Assembly: GCA_009780915.1 (NCBI GenBank)
Contig: WQZD01000006.1
Span: forward strand, 45,943 to 109,942
Source of the DNA: Propionibacteriaceae bacterium
GTDB taxonomy: Bacteria; Actinomycetota; Actinomycetes; Propionibacteriales; Propionibacteriaceae
Length of the DNA stretch: 64,000 nucleotides
Reading direction: 5' to 3'
The notes under the pieces were generated by a model that was given only the letters and a program-made list of their open reading frames with translations, ran no database searches and had not been told where the DNA came from. Each line of letters starts with the position of its first letter. The stretch's first letter is position 1. This document shows positions 43,530 through 53,705 of this stretch, piece by piece. The position numbers were made by a program, and so were the translations under genes.

Positions 43530-44669
43530 ATGTCGTTTGAGTTGACGGACGAGCAACAGTTGACCCGCTCGTCAGTACGAGAATTCGCCGAGGCAGACGT
43601 GGCGCCCATCGCCGCCGAGATCGATCGCGAGCATCGCCCCCCACTGGACATCGTCCCCAAGCTGGGCGAACTAGGCTTGCTGGGCATGCTGGTCCCGGAG
43701 GAGTACGGCGGAGTGGGAATGGACACCGTCAGCTACTGCATCGCCATCGAGGAACTGAGCCGCGTGTGCGCGTCGACGGCCGTGCTGGTGGAGGCCCACT
43801 CCTCCTTGTGCACATGGCCCATCGTCCACTACGGCACCGAGGAGCAGAAGCAGGCGTACCTGCCCGACCTGGCCTCGGGCGCGAAGATCGGCGCCTTCGG
43901 CCTGACCGAGCCCAACGCCGGCTCCGACGCGGGCAACACGGCCACCACGGCTGTGCGGGACGGGGACGAGTTCATCCTCAACGGCCAGAAGATCTTCATC
44001 ACCAACGGCGGGTTCGCCGACGTGTTCGTGATCATGGCCCGCAGCACCGACGCCCCCGGCACCCACGGCGTCTCCGCCTTCATCGTCGATCGGGACACCC
44101 CCGGGTTCACCATCGGAGAACCGGAGCACAAGATGGGCATCCGCGGGTCCTCCACGGTCCCGTTGTTCTTCTCCGACGCTCGCATCCCCGCGGCCAACCT
44201 CTTGGGCCAGGAGGGCAAGGGCTTCAACCTGGCCATGGCCACCCTCGACGGGGGGCGCACCGGCATCGCGGCCCAAGCCGTCGGGATCGCCCAGGGCGCC
44301 TTCGAGGCGGCCGTGGCGTACGCCAAGGAGCGTGTGCAGTTCGGCAAGCCCATCGCGTCCCTGCAAGCCATCCAGTGGATGATCGCCGACATGGCCACCG
44401 AGATCGAGGCCGGGCGTCTGTTGGTCTACCAGGCCGCCGACCTGGAATGGCGGCACGAGCCCTTCGCCACCCATTCCGCCATGGCCAAGCTCTTCTGCGC
44501 CGAGATGGCCACCCGGGTGGCCGGCAAGGCCATCCAGATCCATGGCGGTGTGGGGTACACCGAGGCCTATCCGGTGGAGCGTGCCTACCGGGACGCCAAG
44601 ATCACGGAGATCTACGAGGGCACGAACGAGATCCAGCGCCTGGTCGTCTCCCGGGCCTTCCTCCGGTGA
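43530..44669 (+). CDS. Short-chain (butyryl-type) acyl-CoA dehydrogenase
   Basis: 379 residues. FAD/substrate motifs are FGLTEPNAGSDAG, FITNGGFADVFVIMA and GIRGSSTVPLFFSD; the catalytic base is Glu363 in IYEGTNEIQ, the position used by short/medium-chain enzymes. It interconverts butyryl-CoA and crotonyl-CoA and exchanges electrons with ETF, whose genes follow directly (13 bp). The frame is open from 43470, but ATG 43530 with AGGAAGAGG in front is the normal start. Confidence 0.93.
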   Translation: MSFELTDEQQLTRSSVREFAEADVAPIAAEIDREHRPPLDIVPKLGELGLLGMLVPEEYGGVGMDTVSYCIAIEELSRVCASTAVLVEAHSSLCTWPIVHYGTEEQKQAYLPDLASGAKIGAFGLTEPNAGSDAGNTATTAVRDGDEFILNGQKIFITNGGFADVFVIMARSTDAPGTHGVSAFIVDRDTPGFTIGEPEHKMGIRGSSTVPLFFSDARIPAANLLGQEGKGFNLAMATLDGGRTGIAAQAVGIAQGAFEAAVAYAKERVQFGKPIASLQAIQWMIADMATEIEAGRLLVYQAADLEWRHEPFATHSAMAKLFCAEMATRVAGKAIQIHGGVGYTEAYPVERAYRDAKITEIYEGTNEIQRLVVSRAFLR

Positions 44670-44682
44670 GCCGGGTGAGCCG

Positions 44683-45462
44683 ATGATCATCGTCGTGACA
44701 TACCAGTGGGCCCCCGATCCGCAGGAGGCCACAGTCGCCGCGGACGGGACCGTGGACTTCTCCCGGGCCAAGCCCCAGATCAGCGATTACGACGCGACCG
44801 CCATCGAGGTGGGCCGTGCCCTGGCTGACGCCACGGGCGCCCGCCTGGTCGGCGTGTCCGTCACCGGAGGCGCCGGCGCGGCGCCCGTGGCCACCAAAGC
44901 CGCCTTGGCCCGGGGTTTGGACGAGGTTCTCGTCGTCTCCGACCCGCGTCTGGAGGGGGCCGGCACGACCATGACCGCCACGGCGATCGCCGCCGCTGTG
45001 CGGTCGCTGGGCGAGGTGTCCCTCGTCCTCACCGGGGACTCCAGCATCGACAACGGCGCCAAAATGGTCGCCGGGGTGCTGGGAGGGGTCCTCGGATGGC
45101 CCGTGCTGACGGACGTCACCGCGGTTCGGTTCGTCGGCGAGGGCCTGGAGGCCGTACGGGTCGTGCCCCAAGGGGTGCAGACCATGGCGGTGACCGCCCC
45201 GGCGGTCATCGCGACCGCCGCTGACGCGGCCAAGCCCAAAGCGCCCGGCATGAAGGACGTCCTCGCCGCCGGGAAGAAGCCCGTGAGGATCATGACAGCC
45301 GACGAGGCGGGGGTCGTCATCCGCGCTGAGGGCGTGCTGCGGTCGACGGGGAGGGCCCCCGCCCCCGCCCGCCGGATGGTCCGAATAGACACCAGCGACC
45401 CCGCGTCGGCTGGCGCCGAGTTGGTGTCGTCCCTTCGTGCCGCCGGCGTCTGGGGCGGGTGA
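44683..45462 (+). CDS. etfB: Electron transfer flavoprotein beta subunit (FixA/EtfB)
   Basis: 259 residues. MIIVVTYQWAPDP, SDYDATAIEVGRALAD, LVLTGDSSIDNGAKMVAGVLGGVLGWPVLTDVT and MKDVLAAGKKPV match the FixA type of ETF beta. It binds AMP/FAD at the interface with the alpha subunit and takes electrons from the acyl-CoA dehydrogenase encoded upstream. Its length and association with FixC/FixX place it in the quinone-linked FixABCX group; whether it bifurcates electrons cannot be told. Confidence 0.9.
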   Translation: MIIVVTYQWAPDPQEATVAADGTVDFSRAKPQISDYDATAIEVGRALADATGARLVGVSVTGGAGAAPVATKAALARGLDEVLVVSDPRLEGAGTTMTATAIAAAVRSLGEVSLVLTGDSSIDNGAKMVAGVLGGVLGWPVLTDVTAVRFVGEGLEAVRVVPQGVQTMAVTAPAVIATAADAAKPKAPGMKDVLAAGKKPVRIMTADEAGVVIRAEGVLRSTGRAPAPARRMVRIDTSDPASAGAELVSSLRAAGVWGG

Positions 45463-45468
45463 GGAGCC

Positions 45469-46389
45469 ATGTCGATGCCCACATATGTTCTGATCGCAGG
45501 AACACCTGCTGTCGCCGACCTCGTCGCCATGGCCGTCAGTCTTGATCGAGGCGTGGTGGCCGTGGTGGTCGGCGACGAGTCCCTGGCCCGGGCGGCGAGC
45601 GTGCCCGGAGTCGACACAGTGATCTGGCTGCAGGCGTCTGCGGACGCGGCCCTGGAGGCGTACGCCGGCTCTGTGGCCGACCTCGTCACCGATCCCGGCG
45701 TGGTCCTCGCGGGTCGCAACCCGTGGGAGAGGGTCCTGCTGGGCGCCGTCGCCGCGAGGCTCGACGCGCCGGTCCTGACGGGGGCCACCCGTGTCGTCGC
45801 CGAGGGCGCCGCCACTGTGGTCACCCACGGCGTGTACGGCGGGATCGCCCAGGCCACGGTGGCTGTCGAGGGGCCCGTCGCTCTGGTCCTCGACGGAGGC
45901 GCCGCTCTCGCCGGTGGAGGGACGGCGCCAGTGGAGACGGCGACGGCGGCGCCGACGGGGATCACCCAGGCGTCCCTGACGCCCCACCAGGCCCCTGCGG
46001 CCGATCTGGCCGGGGCGGCCCGCGTGGTCGGCGTGGGGCGCGGACTGAGATCAGCCGACGACCTGCCCCTCGTCCAAGCCCTGGCCACCGCCCTGGGTGC
46101 CGAACTCGCCTGCTCGCGGCCGGTCGCCGAGGGCTTGGAATGGCTGCCCAAGGACCGCTACGTCGGCATCTCGGGCCAACACATCGCCCCCGACCTCTAT
46201 GTCATGGTCGGTATCTCCGGGCAGATCCAACACATGGGTGGGTGCTCCGGCGCCCGGGTCGTCGTCAGCGTCAATTCCGACAAGGACGCTCCCGTGGTGG
46301 CGCAGTCCGATCTCGTGCTGACAGGGGACCTCTACACCCTCGTCCCGGCCATCACTGAGGCCCTGGAGAGGAGCGGGCATGGCCAGTGA
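45469..46389 (+). CDS. etfA: Electron transfer flavoprotein alpha subunit (FixB/EtfA)
   Basis: 306 residues. The C-terminal FAD domain shows GVGRGLRS, LACSRPVAEGLEWLPKDRYVGISGQHIAPDLYVMVGISGQIQH and SDLVLTGDLYTLVPAITEAL. GAGGAG lies before ATG 45469, 6 bp after etfB; it overlaps fixC by 11 bp. It pairs with the preceding beta subunit. Confidence 0.92.
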   Translation: MSMPTYVLIAGTPAVADLVAMAVSLDRGVVAVVVGDESLARAASVPGVDTVIWLQASADAALEAYAGSVADLVTDPGVVLAGRNPWERVLLGAVAARLDAPVLTGATRVVAEGAATVVTHGVYGGIAQATVAVEGPVALVLDGGAALAGGGTAPVETATAAPTGITQASLTPHQAPAADLAGAARVVGVGRGLRSADDLPLVQALATALGAELACSRPVAEGLEWLPKDRYVGISGQHIAPDLYVMVGISGQIQHMGGCSGARVVVSVNSDKDAPVVAQSDLVLTGDLYTLVPAITEALERSGHGQ

Positions 46390-47674
46390 GCCTGATTTCG
46401 ACGTCATCGTCATCGGGGCCGGCGTAGCCGGGTGCGTCACGGCGTACCGGCTGGCCGAGATGGGCTGCTCGGTGGCGTTGATCGAGCGCGGGGAGGCCCC
46501 CGGGTCGAAGAACCTCTCCGGCGGGGTCTTGTACTGCCGGGCGATGACGGGGGTCTTCCCCCGATTCCTGGACGACGCCCCCATCGAGCGTCGCATCGAC
46601 CGCAACAAGATATACTTCATGAACGAGGATTCCTGGGTGGGTATGGACTACGCCGACCAGCGCCTCTACGACGCTGGAACTGCGGTGACCGTCCTGCGCG
46701 CCCACCTGGACGCCTGGCTCGCCGACCAGGCCGAGGCGGCCGGTGTGGCGCTGATGTGCGGGGTGAAGGTGGACGCCCTCCTCGTCGAGGACGCCCAGGT
46801 GGTCGGCGTGCGGGCGGGGGAGGACGAGTTGCGCTGTCGCGTGGTCGTCGCCGCCGACGGGGTCAACTCCTTCATCGCCCGTGACGCGGGGTTGCGGCCC
46901 AAGCCCGCCCTGAGCCAGCAGGCGGTGGGGATCAAAGCCCTCATCGGCATGGACTCCTCGACCATCGAGGAGCGTTTCGGCGTCGCCGCCGACCACGGGG
47001 TGGCGTACGCCCTGGTGGGCGACTGCTCGCAGGGCGTGGGCGGAGGCGGGTTCCTGTACACGAACAAGCAGAGTCTGTCCGTGGGTCTCGTCCTGCGTCT
47101 CGACGACCTCGTCGCCTCCGGCATGCGCAGCGTGGACATCTTCGACCACATGATGGCCCATCCTCTCGTGGACTCCCTGGTGAGAGGCGGCGACCTGATC
47201 GAGTACGGGTGCCACCTGGTCAACGAGGGCGGCCACGCCATGATGGGCCAGATCGTCCACAACGGGCTCGTCCTGGTCGGAGACGCGGCCGGTCTGACGC
47301 TCAACACCGGATTGACCGTGCGCGGCATGGACCTGGCCACCGGCTCGGGGATCGCGGCGGCCGAGGGGATCAGCCAGGCGCTGGCCGCGGACGACGTCAC
47401 CGCGACCGGGCTGGCCGCCTACCAGAAAGCCCTCGACGCCTCCTTCGTGGGTCAGGACATGCGCACCTACGCGAAGGCGCCGCGATTCTTGGAGAACGGC
47501 CGGCTGTACACCGCGTACGGCCCCCTGCTGGCCGACGTGATGCGGTCGGTGTTCGCTCTCGACACCACGCCGCGCCGACGCTTGCTGCCCACTGCCCGGG
47601 CGGCGCTCAAGGCGTCCGACGTCCGAGTGACGCAGGTGATCGCTGACGCATGGGAAGGGGTGAGGGCGCTATGA
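46379..47674 (+). CDS. fixC: FixC-type electron transfer flavoprotein:quinone oxidoreductase
   Basis: 431 residues. FAD motif VIVIGAGVAGCVTAYRLAEMG, ERGEAPGSKNLSGGVLYCRAM, and LVGDAAGLTLNTGLTVRGMDLA with the GxA ubiquinone-oxidoreductase pattern. FixC passes electrons between ETF and the quinone pool together with FixX. It overlaps etfA and fixX (ATGA), so the operon is tightly packed. It should link butyryl-CoA oxidation to menaquinone in this organism, or crotonyl-CoA reduction to bifurcation if the flux is reversed. Confidence 0.93.
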   Translation: MASEPDFDVIVIGAGVAGCVTAYRLAEMGCSVALIERGEAPGSKNLSGGVLYCRAMTGVFPRFLDDAPIERRIDRNKIYFMNEDSWVGMDYADQRLYDAGTAVTVLRAHLDAWLADQAEAAGVALMCGVKVDALLVEDAQVVGVRAGEDELRCRVVVAADGVNSFIARDAGLRPKPALSQQAVGIKALIGMDSSTIEERFGVAADHGVAYALVGDCSQGVGGGGFLYTNKQSLSVGLVLRLDDLVASGMRSVDIFDHMMAHPLVDSLVRGGDLIEYGCHLVNEGGHAMMGQIVHNGLVLVGDAAGLTLNTGLTVRGMDLATGSGIAAAEGISQALAADDVTATGLAAYQKALDASFVGQDMRTYAKAPRFLENGRLYTAYGPLLADVMRSVFALDTTPRRRLLPTARAALKASDVRVTQVIADAWEGVRAL

Positions 47675-47958
47675 GACTTCCGCCCGTGGCCGAGCGCCTC
47701 GCCGGCAATAGGTTCCATCTCGACGAGGACGCCAGTCACATCCACGTCAACCAGCAGGTGGCCGCGGCGACCGGAACCGCCGCTCGCATCATCGCCGTCT
47801 GCCCGGCGCAGGTGTACTCCTGGGCCGCGGACGGGACCGTCCAGGTCGAGTACGCCGCGTGCCTGGAATGCGGGACCTGCTTCGCCGTGGCCGCCCCCGG
47901 AGCGCTGTCCTGGGCCTATCCGGCGGGCGGATTCGGGGTCCAGTTCCGTGACGGCTGA
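47671..47958 (+). CDS. fixX: FixX ferredoxin-like protein
   Basis: 95 residues. A single [4Fe-4S] site is formed by CPAQVY and CLECGTC, as in FixX. ATG 47671 overlaps the fixC stop; the earlier ATG at 47650 would give seven extra residues. FixX is the electron-carrying partner of FixC. The gene ends the bcd-etfBA-fixCX block. Confidence 0.9.
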   Translation: MRLPPVAERLAGNRFHLDEDASHIHVNQQVAAATGTAARIIAVCPAQVYSWAADGTVQVEYAACLECGTCFAVAAPGALSWAYPAGGFGVQFRDG

Positions 47959-47999
47959 CACCCGTGCCGCCGACCGGGAGCGTGACGTACGGGCCCGTT

Positions 48000-48010
48000 G
48001 TGTGACACAC
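48000..48010. promoter_or_regulatory. Short perfect palindrome before the thiolase operon
   Basis: GTGTG-A-CACAC (48000-48010) lies in the 176-bp gap before the thiolase gene. It may be an operator half or core. It does not match a full CRP/GlxR site (no TCACA partner at the right distance). Confidence 0.3.
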
Positions 48011-48134
48011 TGTGGAGCATCCATAGGACGCCTTCTGGCCTCATCGACGGGCCCCACGACGCCGACGCTCCCGCTCGGCTCGTCCGGCATGGACTCACAC
48101 AGGAGTGGACCACCACAATGAAATTGGAGAAGAA

Positions 48135-49313
<1,179 letters not shown>

Positions 49314-49322
49314 GGAGGCGCC

Positions 49323-50099
49323 ATGACAACCGTTCTCTATGATCTGGCCGACATGGTGGCCACCGTCACGATCAACCGTCCGGACGCTCTCAACGCGCTG
49401 AACTCAGATGTGTTGGCTGATCTGGACGCCGTCCTGGACCGCATCCGCTCCGATCAGCCCCGCGCGGTGATCCTCACCGGCGCGGGGGAGAAATCCTTCG
49501 TGGCCGGGGCAGACATCTCCGAGATGGCCTCCATGACCGTACGCGAGGCCCAGCGGTTCTCGCAGGCCGGCAACGCGGTGTTCCGCCGGCTGGAGGCCCT
49601 GCCGATGCCGACCATCGCCGCGGTCAACGGCTTCGCCCTCGGCGGCGGATGCGAGTTGGCGCTCAGCTGCGACATCCGTCTGGCGTCGGCGAAGGCCGTG
49701 TTCGGCCAGCCCGAGGTCGGGTTGGGGATCACCCCCGGGTTCGGCGGCACGCAGCGCCTCGCCCGGACCGTCGGCATCGGACTCGCCAAGGAGATGATTT
49801 TCTCCGGTCGTACCATCGACGCCGAGCGAGCCTGGTCGATTGGCCTGGTCAACGCCGTGTACGAGCCGGAGGAACTGATGGCAGCCGCCACGAAGCTGGC
49901 GTCTGGGATCGCCTCCAAAGCTCCCGCGGCTGTGCGTGCGGCCAAGGCTGCCATAGGATTGGGTATTCAGACCGACATCGACTCAGGGATCGGCATCGAA
50001 GCCACGTACTTCGCGTCCTGTTTCGAGACGGAAGACCAGACAGAAGGCATGGCTGCCTTCGTGGAGAAGCGCAAACCCGCGCCTTTCCAAGACAAATGA
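49323..50099 (+). CDS. crt: Enoyl-CoA hydratase (crotonase)
   Basis: 258 residues. The oxyanion segments AGADISEM and AAVNGFALGGGCELALSCDIRLAS and the catalytic Glu region PEVGLGITPGFGGTQRL are intact. It hydrates crotonyl-CoA to 3-hydroxybutyryl-CoA. GAGGAGG precedes the ATG; it starts 9 bp after thiolase. Confidence 0.94.
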   Translation: MTTVLYDLADMVATVTINRPDALNALNSDVLADLDAVLDRIRSDQPRAVILTGAGEKSFVAGADISEMASMTVREAQRFSQAGNAVFRRLEALPMPTIAAVNGFALGGGCELALSCDIRLASAKAVFGQPEVGLGITPGFGGTQRLARTVGIGLAKEMIFSGRTIDAERAWSIGLVNAVYEPEELMAAATKLASGIASKAPAAVRAAKAAIGLGIQTDIDSGIGIEATYFASCFETEDQTEGMAAFVEKRKPAPFQDK

Positions 50100-50134
50100 G
50101 AACACAGAGTAGACAGACAGAAAGAGAGACACAC

Positions 50135-50971
50135 ATGCTTGTAGGAGTAGTGGGCGCCGGGACCATGGGCGCCGGCATCGCCGAGGTGTTCGCACGCGCC
50201 GAGGGGTTCACCGTGCAACTGGCCGACATCAACTTGGAGTACGCCACCAGGGGCCGCAATCGGCAGATCGCCGGACTGGAGAAGCAGGTGGCCCGTGGCA
50301 AGATGACCGAGGAACGCAAGGACGCGATCGCCGCAGATCTCCTCCTGGCGGAGATCCACGACTTGCGCGACTGCGACCTAGTCATCGAGGCGGTCCTGGA
50401 GACCATGGATGTCAAGCGTCCCCTGTTCGAGACCTTGGACGGGATCATGAAGGAGGGCGCCATCCTGGCGTCGAACACATCCTCCCTGTCGATCACCGAG
50501 CTCGCGCGCGGGCTCAAGCACGACGTGGTCGGCATGCACTTCTTCAACCCCGCCCCGGTGATGAAGCTCGTCGAGGTGACCGCGGGCGCGACCACGAAAC
50601 CAGAGACCGTCGCAGCGGTGACGAAGATCGCCCACGACCTAGGCAAGACGTCAGTCGCATGCGAGGAGGCGGTCGGCTTCGTCGTGAACCGCATCCTGGT
50701 CCCCATGATCAACGAGGCCATCGGCGTGTTCGCCGACGGTGTGGCATCGGCTGAAGACATCGACGAGGCCATGAAGCTGGGGGCCAACCACCCCATCGGC
50801 CCGCTCGCCCTGGGCGACCTCATCGGGTTGGACGTCACACTGGCGATCATGGAGGTCCTGCAGGCGGAGACCGGCGACCCCAAGTACCGCGCGCACCCGT
50901 TGCTGCGCAAGTACGTGCGCGCCGGATGGCTGGGCCGCAAGACCGGGCGTGGGTTCTTCACCTACGCCTGA
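50135..50971 (+). CDS. hbd: 3-hydroxybutyryl-CoA dehydrogenase
   Basis: 278 residues. NAD-binding VGVVGAGTMGAGIAEVFA, the SNTSSLSITELA segment, catalytic HFFNPAPVMKLVEV (His) and VVNRILVPMINEA with GRKTGRGFFTY at the end. It interconverts acetoacetyl-CoA and 3-hydroxybutyryl-CoA. The longer open frame from 49649 overlaps crt in another frame; ATG 50135 is the normal start. A hairpin terminator follows at 51000. Confidence 0.95.
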   Translation: MLVGVVGAGTMGAGIAEVFARAEGFTVQLADINLEYATRGRNRQIAGLEKQVARGKMTEERKDAIAADLLLAEIHDLRDCDLVIEAVLETMDVKRPLFETLDGIMKEGAILASNTSSLSITELARGLKHDVVGMHFFNPAPVMKLVEVTAGATTKPETVAAVTKIAHDLGKTSVACEEAVGFVVNRILVPMINEAIGVFADGVASAEDIDEAMKLGANHPIGPLALGDLIGLDVTLAIMEVLQAETGDPKYRAHPLLRKYVRAGWLGRKTGRGFFTYA

Positions 50972-50999
50972 GACGCCCCCGCGCTCTCCAGAAGCACCA

Positions 51000-51030
51000 A
51001 GAAGGGCTCCCCGCTGTGGGGAGCCCTTCT
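51000..51030. terminator. Terminator hairpin between hbd and valS
   Basis: AGAAGGGCTCCCC (51000-51012) and GGGGAGCCCTTCT (51018-51030) form a perfect 13-bp stem with a 5-nt loop, centred between convergent genes. There is no strong T run on the plus side. A/T pairs at both stem ends make bidirectional use likely. Confidence 0.75.
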
Positions 51031-51045
51031 CGTCATGTCAGGGGT

Positions 51046-53613
51046 TCACTGGGCCAGGCGCACCTCGATGCGCAGGGGCGCCTCGGACTCGGTCCATGTG
51101 ATCTCGCCGGTCACATGGCCGGTCGAGCGCAGGTCGGATTCCACCGACCGCAGGCGGGCCAGCGTGTCGGCGGGGCCGGCGACGGCCATCGACTCCACGT
51201 CGGCCTTCATCGACACCTTGGCGGCCGACTTCGCGCCACGGATGGCGATCAGCGCCTCGGAGACGGCGTCGATGACCCCGAGGTCAGCCGATTCCAGGGC
51301 GTGGCCCACCTCGGGCCAGGACGCGCGGTGGATGGAGTCGTCATGCCACCAGCTCCAGACCTCCTCGGTCACGAAGGGGCAGTACGGCGCGAACAGGCGC
51401 AGCATGACCGACAACGCGATTCCCAACGCGCTGCGGGCCGACGCCGTGCCGGGGCTGACACCCTCGACGCCGGATCCGTACGCCCTCTCCTTGACGAACT
51501 CGATGTAGTCGTCGCAGAAGGTCCAGAAGAACCGCTCGGTGGCCTCCAGGGCGTCGGTGTACTCGAACTCGTCCAGGGCCTGGGTGGCCAAGGCGACCAC
51601 GGAGTGCAGGGTCTCGAGCATCGACAGGTCGACGGGGTCGGTCACCGCGTCCACGCTCCAGGAGGAGGGGTCGTTGCCGGGCAGGTTGAGCACCAGCTTG
51701 GAGGCGTTGAGGATCTTCGTGGCCAGGCGGCGGCCGACCTTCATCTGCCTCTCGTCGAAGGGGGAGTCGGTGCCGGGCCGGGCCATCGCGGCACGCCAGC
51801 GCACCGCGTCCGAGCCGTAGGTCTCCAGGATCTGGTCGGGGACGATCGCGTTGCCCTGGGACTTGGACAACTTCTTACGCTCGGGGTCCATCACGAACCC
51901 GGACAGGGCCGCCGTCCTCCACGGCAGGCACCCGTTCTCGAAGTTGGCCCGCACCATCCGGGAGAAGACCCAGGTGCGGATGATGTCGTGGGCCTCGGGG
52001 GCCATGTCCATGGGGAAGGTGAGGTTCCACAGCTCGTCGTCGCGCAGCCATCCGCAGGCGAGCTGCGGGGTCAGGGAACTGGTGGCCCAGGTGTCCATCA
52101 CGTCCTTGTCGGCGGTGAAGCCGCCGGGGAGGTCGCGCTGCGACTCGTCGAAGCCGGGGGCCGGCTGCGTCATCGGGTCCACGGGCAGGCTCGCCTCGTC
52201 GGGCAGGACGGGATGGGCGTAGTCGGGCTTGGACTCCTCGTCGAGGCGGTACCACACGGGGAAGGGGACCCCGAAGAAGCGCTGGCGCGAGATCAGCCAG
52301 TCGCCGTTGAGCCCCGCGACCCAGTCGTGGTAGCGATGCTCCATGTACGACGGCACCCACGAGAGTTCCCGTCCGCGCTCGTGGAGGGCTTCCCGCAGGG
52401 CCTCGTCTTTGCCGCCGTTGCGGATGTACCACTGGTGGCTGGCCACGATCTCCAGCGGCTTGTCGCCGCGCTCATAGAAGGAGACGTTGCGCATCGTCGG
52501 CTTGGGCTCTCCGTCCAAGGCGCCGGTCTCGCGCAGGATGGCGACCGTCGCCTCACGGGCCGAGAAGACCGTCTTGCCCGCCAGGGCTTCGTAGCGGTCC
52601 TTGTTCACCACCCACTCGGGGGTCTCGCGGGAGAAGCGGCCGTCGCGTCCGATGACGGTGCGGGTGGGCAGGGCGAGTTCCCGCCACCACTGCACGTCGT
52701 TGCGGTCGCCGAAGGTGCAGCACATGGCGATGCCGGCGCCCTTGTCCATCTCCGCCGCCCGGTGGGCCAGGACGGGGACCTCGATCCCGAAGATCGGATC
52801 GACCACGGTGGTGCCGAACAGTCCTTGGTAACGCTCGTCGTTGGGGTGGGCGATCAGGGCGCACACCGACACGATCAACTCGGGCCGGGTCGTCTCGATG
52901 TGGACGACCCCTCCGTCCGGGGCGCGGAAACCGACCCGATGGTAGGACCCGGGCGTCTCCTTGTCCACGATCTCCGCCTGGGCGACCGCCGTGGAGTACG
53001 TCACGTCCCACATGGTCGGCGCGTAGTCCAGGTAGGCCTCGCCTCGGGCGAGGTTACGCAGGAACGCCGTCTGCGAGACCCGGATCGCGGTCGGGGAGAT
53101 GGTGGCGTACAGCTGGTCCCAGTCCACGGACAACCCGAGATGGCGCCACAGGTCCTCGAAGGTCTGCTCGTCGATGGCGGTCAGGCGCTGGCACAGCTCG
53201 ATGAAGTTGGCGCGCGAGATCGCGATGGGCTTCTTGAGGTCGGGCGTCGCCGGAGGGACGAAGTCCGGGTCGTACGGCAGGGTCGCGTCGCAGCGCACCC
53301 CGAAGTAGTTCTGCACACGCCTCTCGGTGGGCAGCCCGTTGTCGTCCCAGCCCATGGGATAGAAGACCTCGAAGCCGCGCATGCGCTTGTAGCGGGCGAT
53401 GACGTCGGTGTGGGTGTACGAGAACACATGGCCGACGTGCAGGGAGCCGGACACCGTCGGCGGGGGAGTGTCGATGGAGAAGACTCGGTCTCGCGACTCG
53501 GGGCGGCGGAAGGAGTAGGTGCCGTCCTGCGCCCACCGTGCGGACCATGTGGCTTCCAGGCCCTCGAGTTGGGGCCTGTCGGGGGCCAATCCTTGCTGGT
53601 TCTCGTCAGTCAT
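51046..53613 (-). CDS. valS: Valyl-tRNA synthetase
   Basis: 855 residues, class I. The HIGH-type motif is GSLHVGHVFSYTHTDV; the KMSKS-type motif is KLSKSQGNAI; TWATSSLTPQLACGW matches the ValRS catalytic core. MGWDDNGLPTERRVQNYFGVRCD and the C-terminus, which lacks the coiled-coil arm of common bacterial ValRS, resemble the archaeal-type ValRS found in some actinobacteria and alpha-proteobacteria (inference). The editing domain is present (ETTRPELIVSVCALIAHPND). Start ATG 53613 follows a weak GATAGG. Confidence 0.95.
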   Translation of the reverse strand: MTDENQQGLAPDRPQLEGLEATWSARWAQDGTYSFRRPESRDRVFSIDTPPPTVSGSLHVGHVFSYTHTDVIARYKRMRGFEVFYPMGWDDNGLPTERRVQNYFGVRCDATLPYDPDFVPPATPDLKKPIAISRANFIELCQRLTAIDEQTFEDLWRHLGLSVDWDQLYATISPTAIRVSQTAFLRNLARGEAYLDYAPTMWDVTYSTAVAQAEIVDKETPGSYHRVGFRAPDGGVVHIETTRPELIVSVCALIAHPNDERYQGLFGTTVVDPIFGIEVPVLAHRAAEMDKGAGIAMCCTFGDRNDVQWWRELALPTRTVIGRDGRFSRETPEWVVNKDRYEALAGKTVFSAREATVAILRETGALDGEPKPTMRNVSFYERGDKPLEIVASHQWYIRNGGKDEALREALHERGRELSWVPSYMEHRYHDWVAGLNGDWLISRQRFFGVPFPVWYRLDEESKPDYAHPVLPDEASLPVDPMTQPAPGFDESQRDLPGGFTADKDVMDTWATSSLTPQLACGWLRDDELWNLTFPMDMAPEAHDIIRTWVFSRMVRANFENGCLPWRTAALSGFVMDPERKKLSKSQGNAIVPDQILETYGSDAVRWRAAMARPGTDSPFDERQMKVGRRLATKILNASKLVLNLPGNDPSSWSVDAVTDPVDLSMLETLHSVVALATQALDEFEYTDALEATERFFWTFCDDYIEFVKERAYGSGVEGVSPGTASARSALGIALSVMLRLFAPYCPFVTEEVWSWWHDDSIHRASWPEVGHALESADLGVIDAVSEALIAIRGAKSAAKVSMKADVESMAVAGPADTLARLRSVESDLRSTGHVTGEITWTESEAPLRIEVRLAQ

Positions 53614-53705
53614 GGGGTCTATCCTATCGATCAGTCAAGGCGGGACCCACCCGCGTTCCATCGGTGTGGGGGTCGGTACGGGAATCGGCGTGGCTGGCCG
53701 GATCC

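Noticed and set aside
48000..48010. CRP/GlxR site before the thiolase gene
   Set aside because: TGTGA is present but no TCACA at 6-bp spacing, so it is listed only as an unassigned palindrome.
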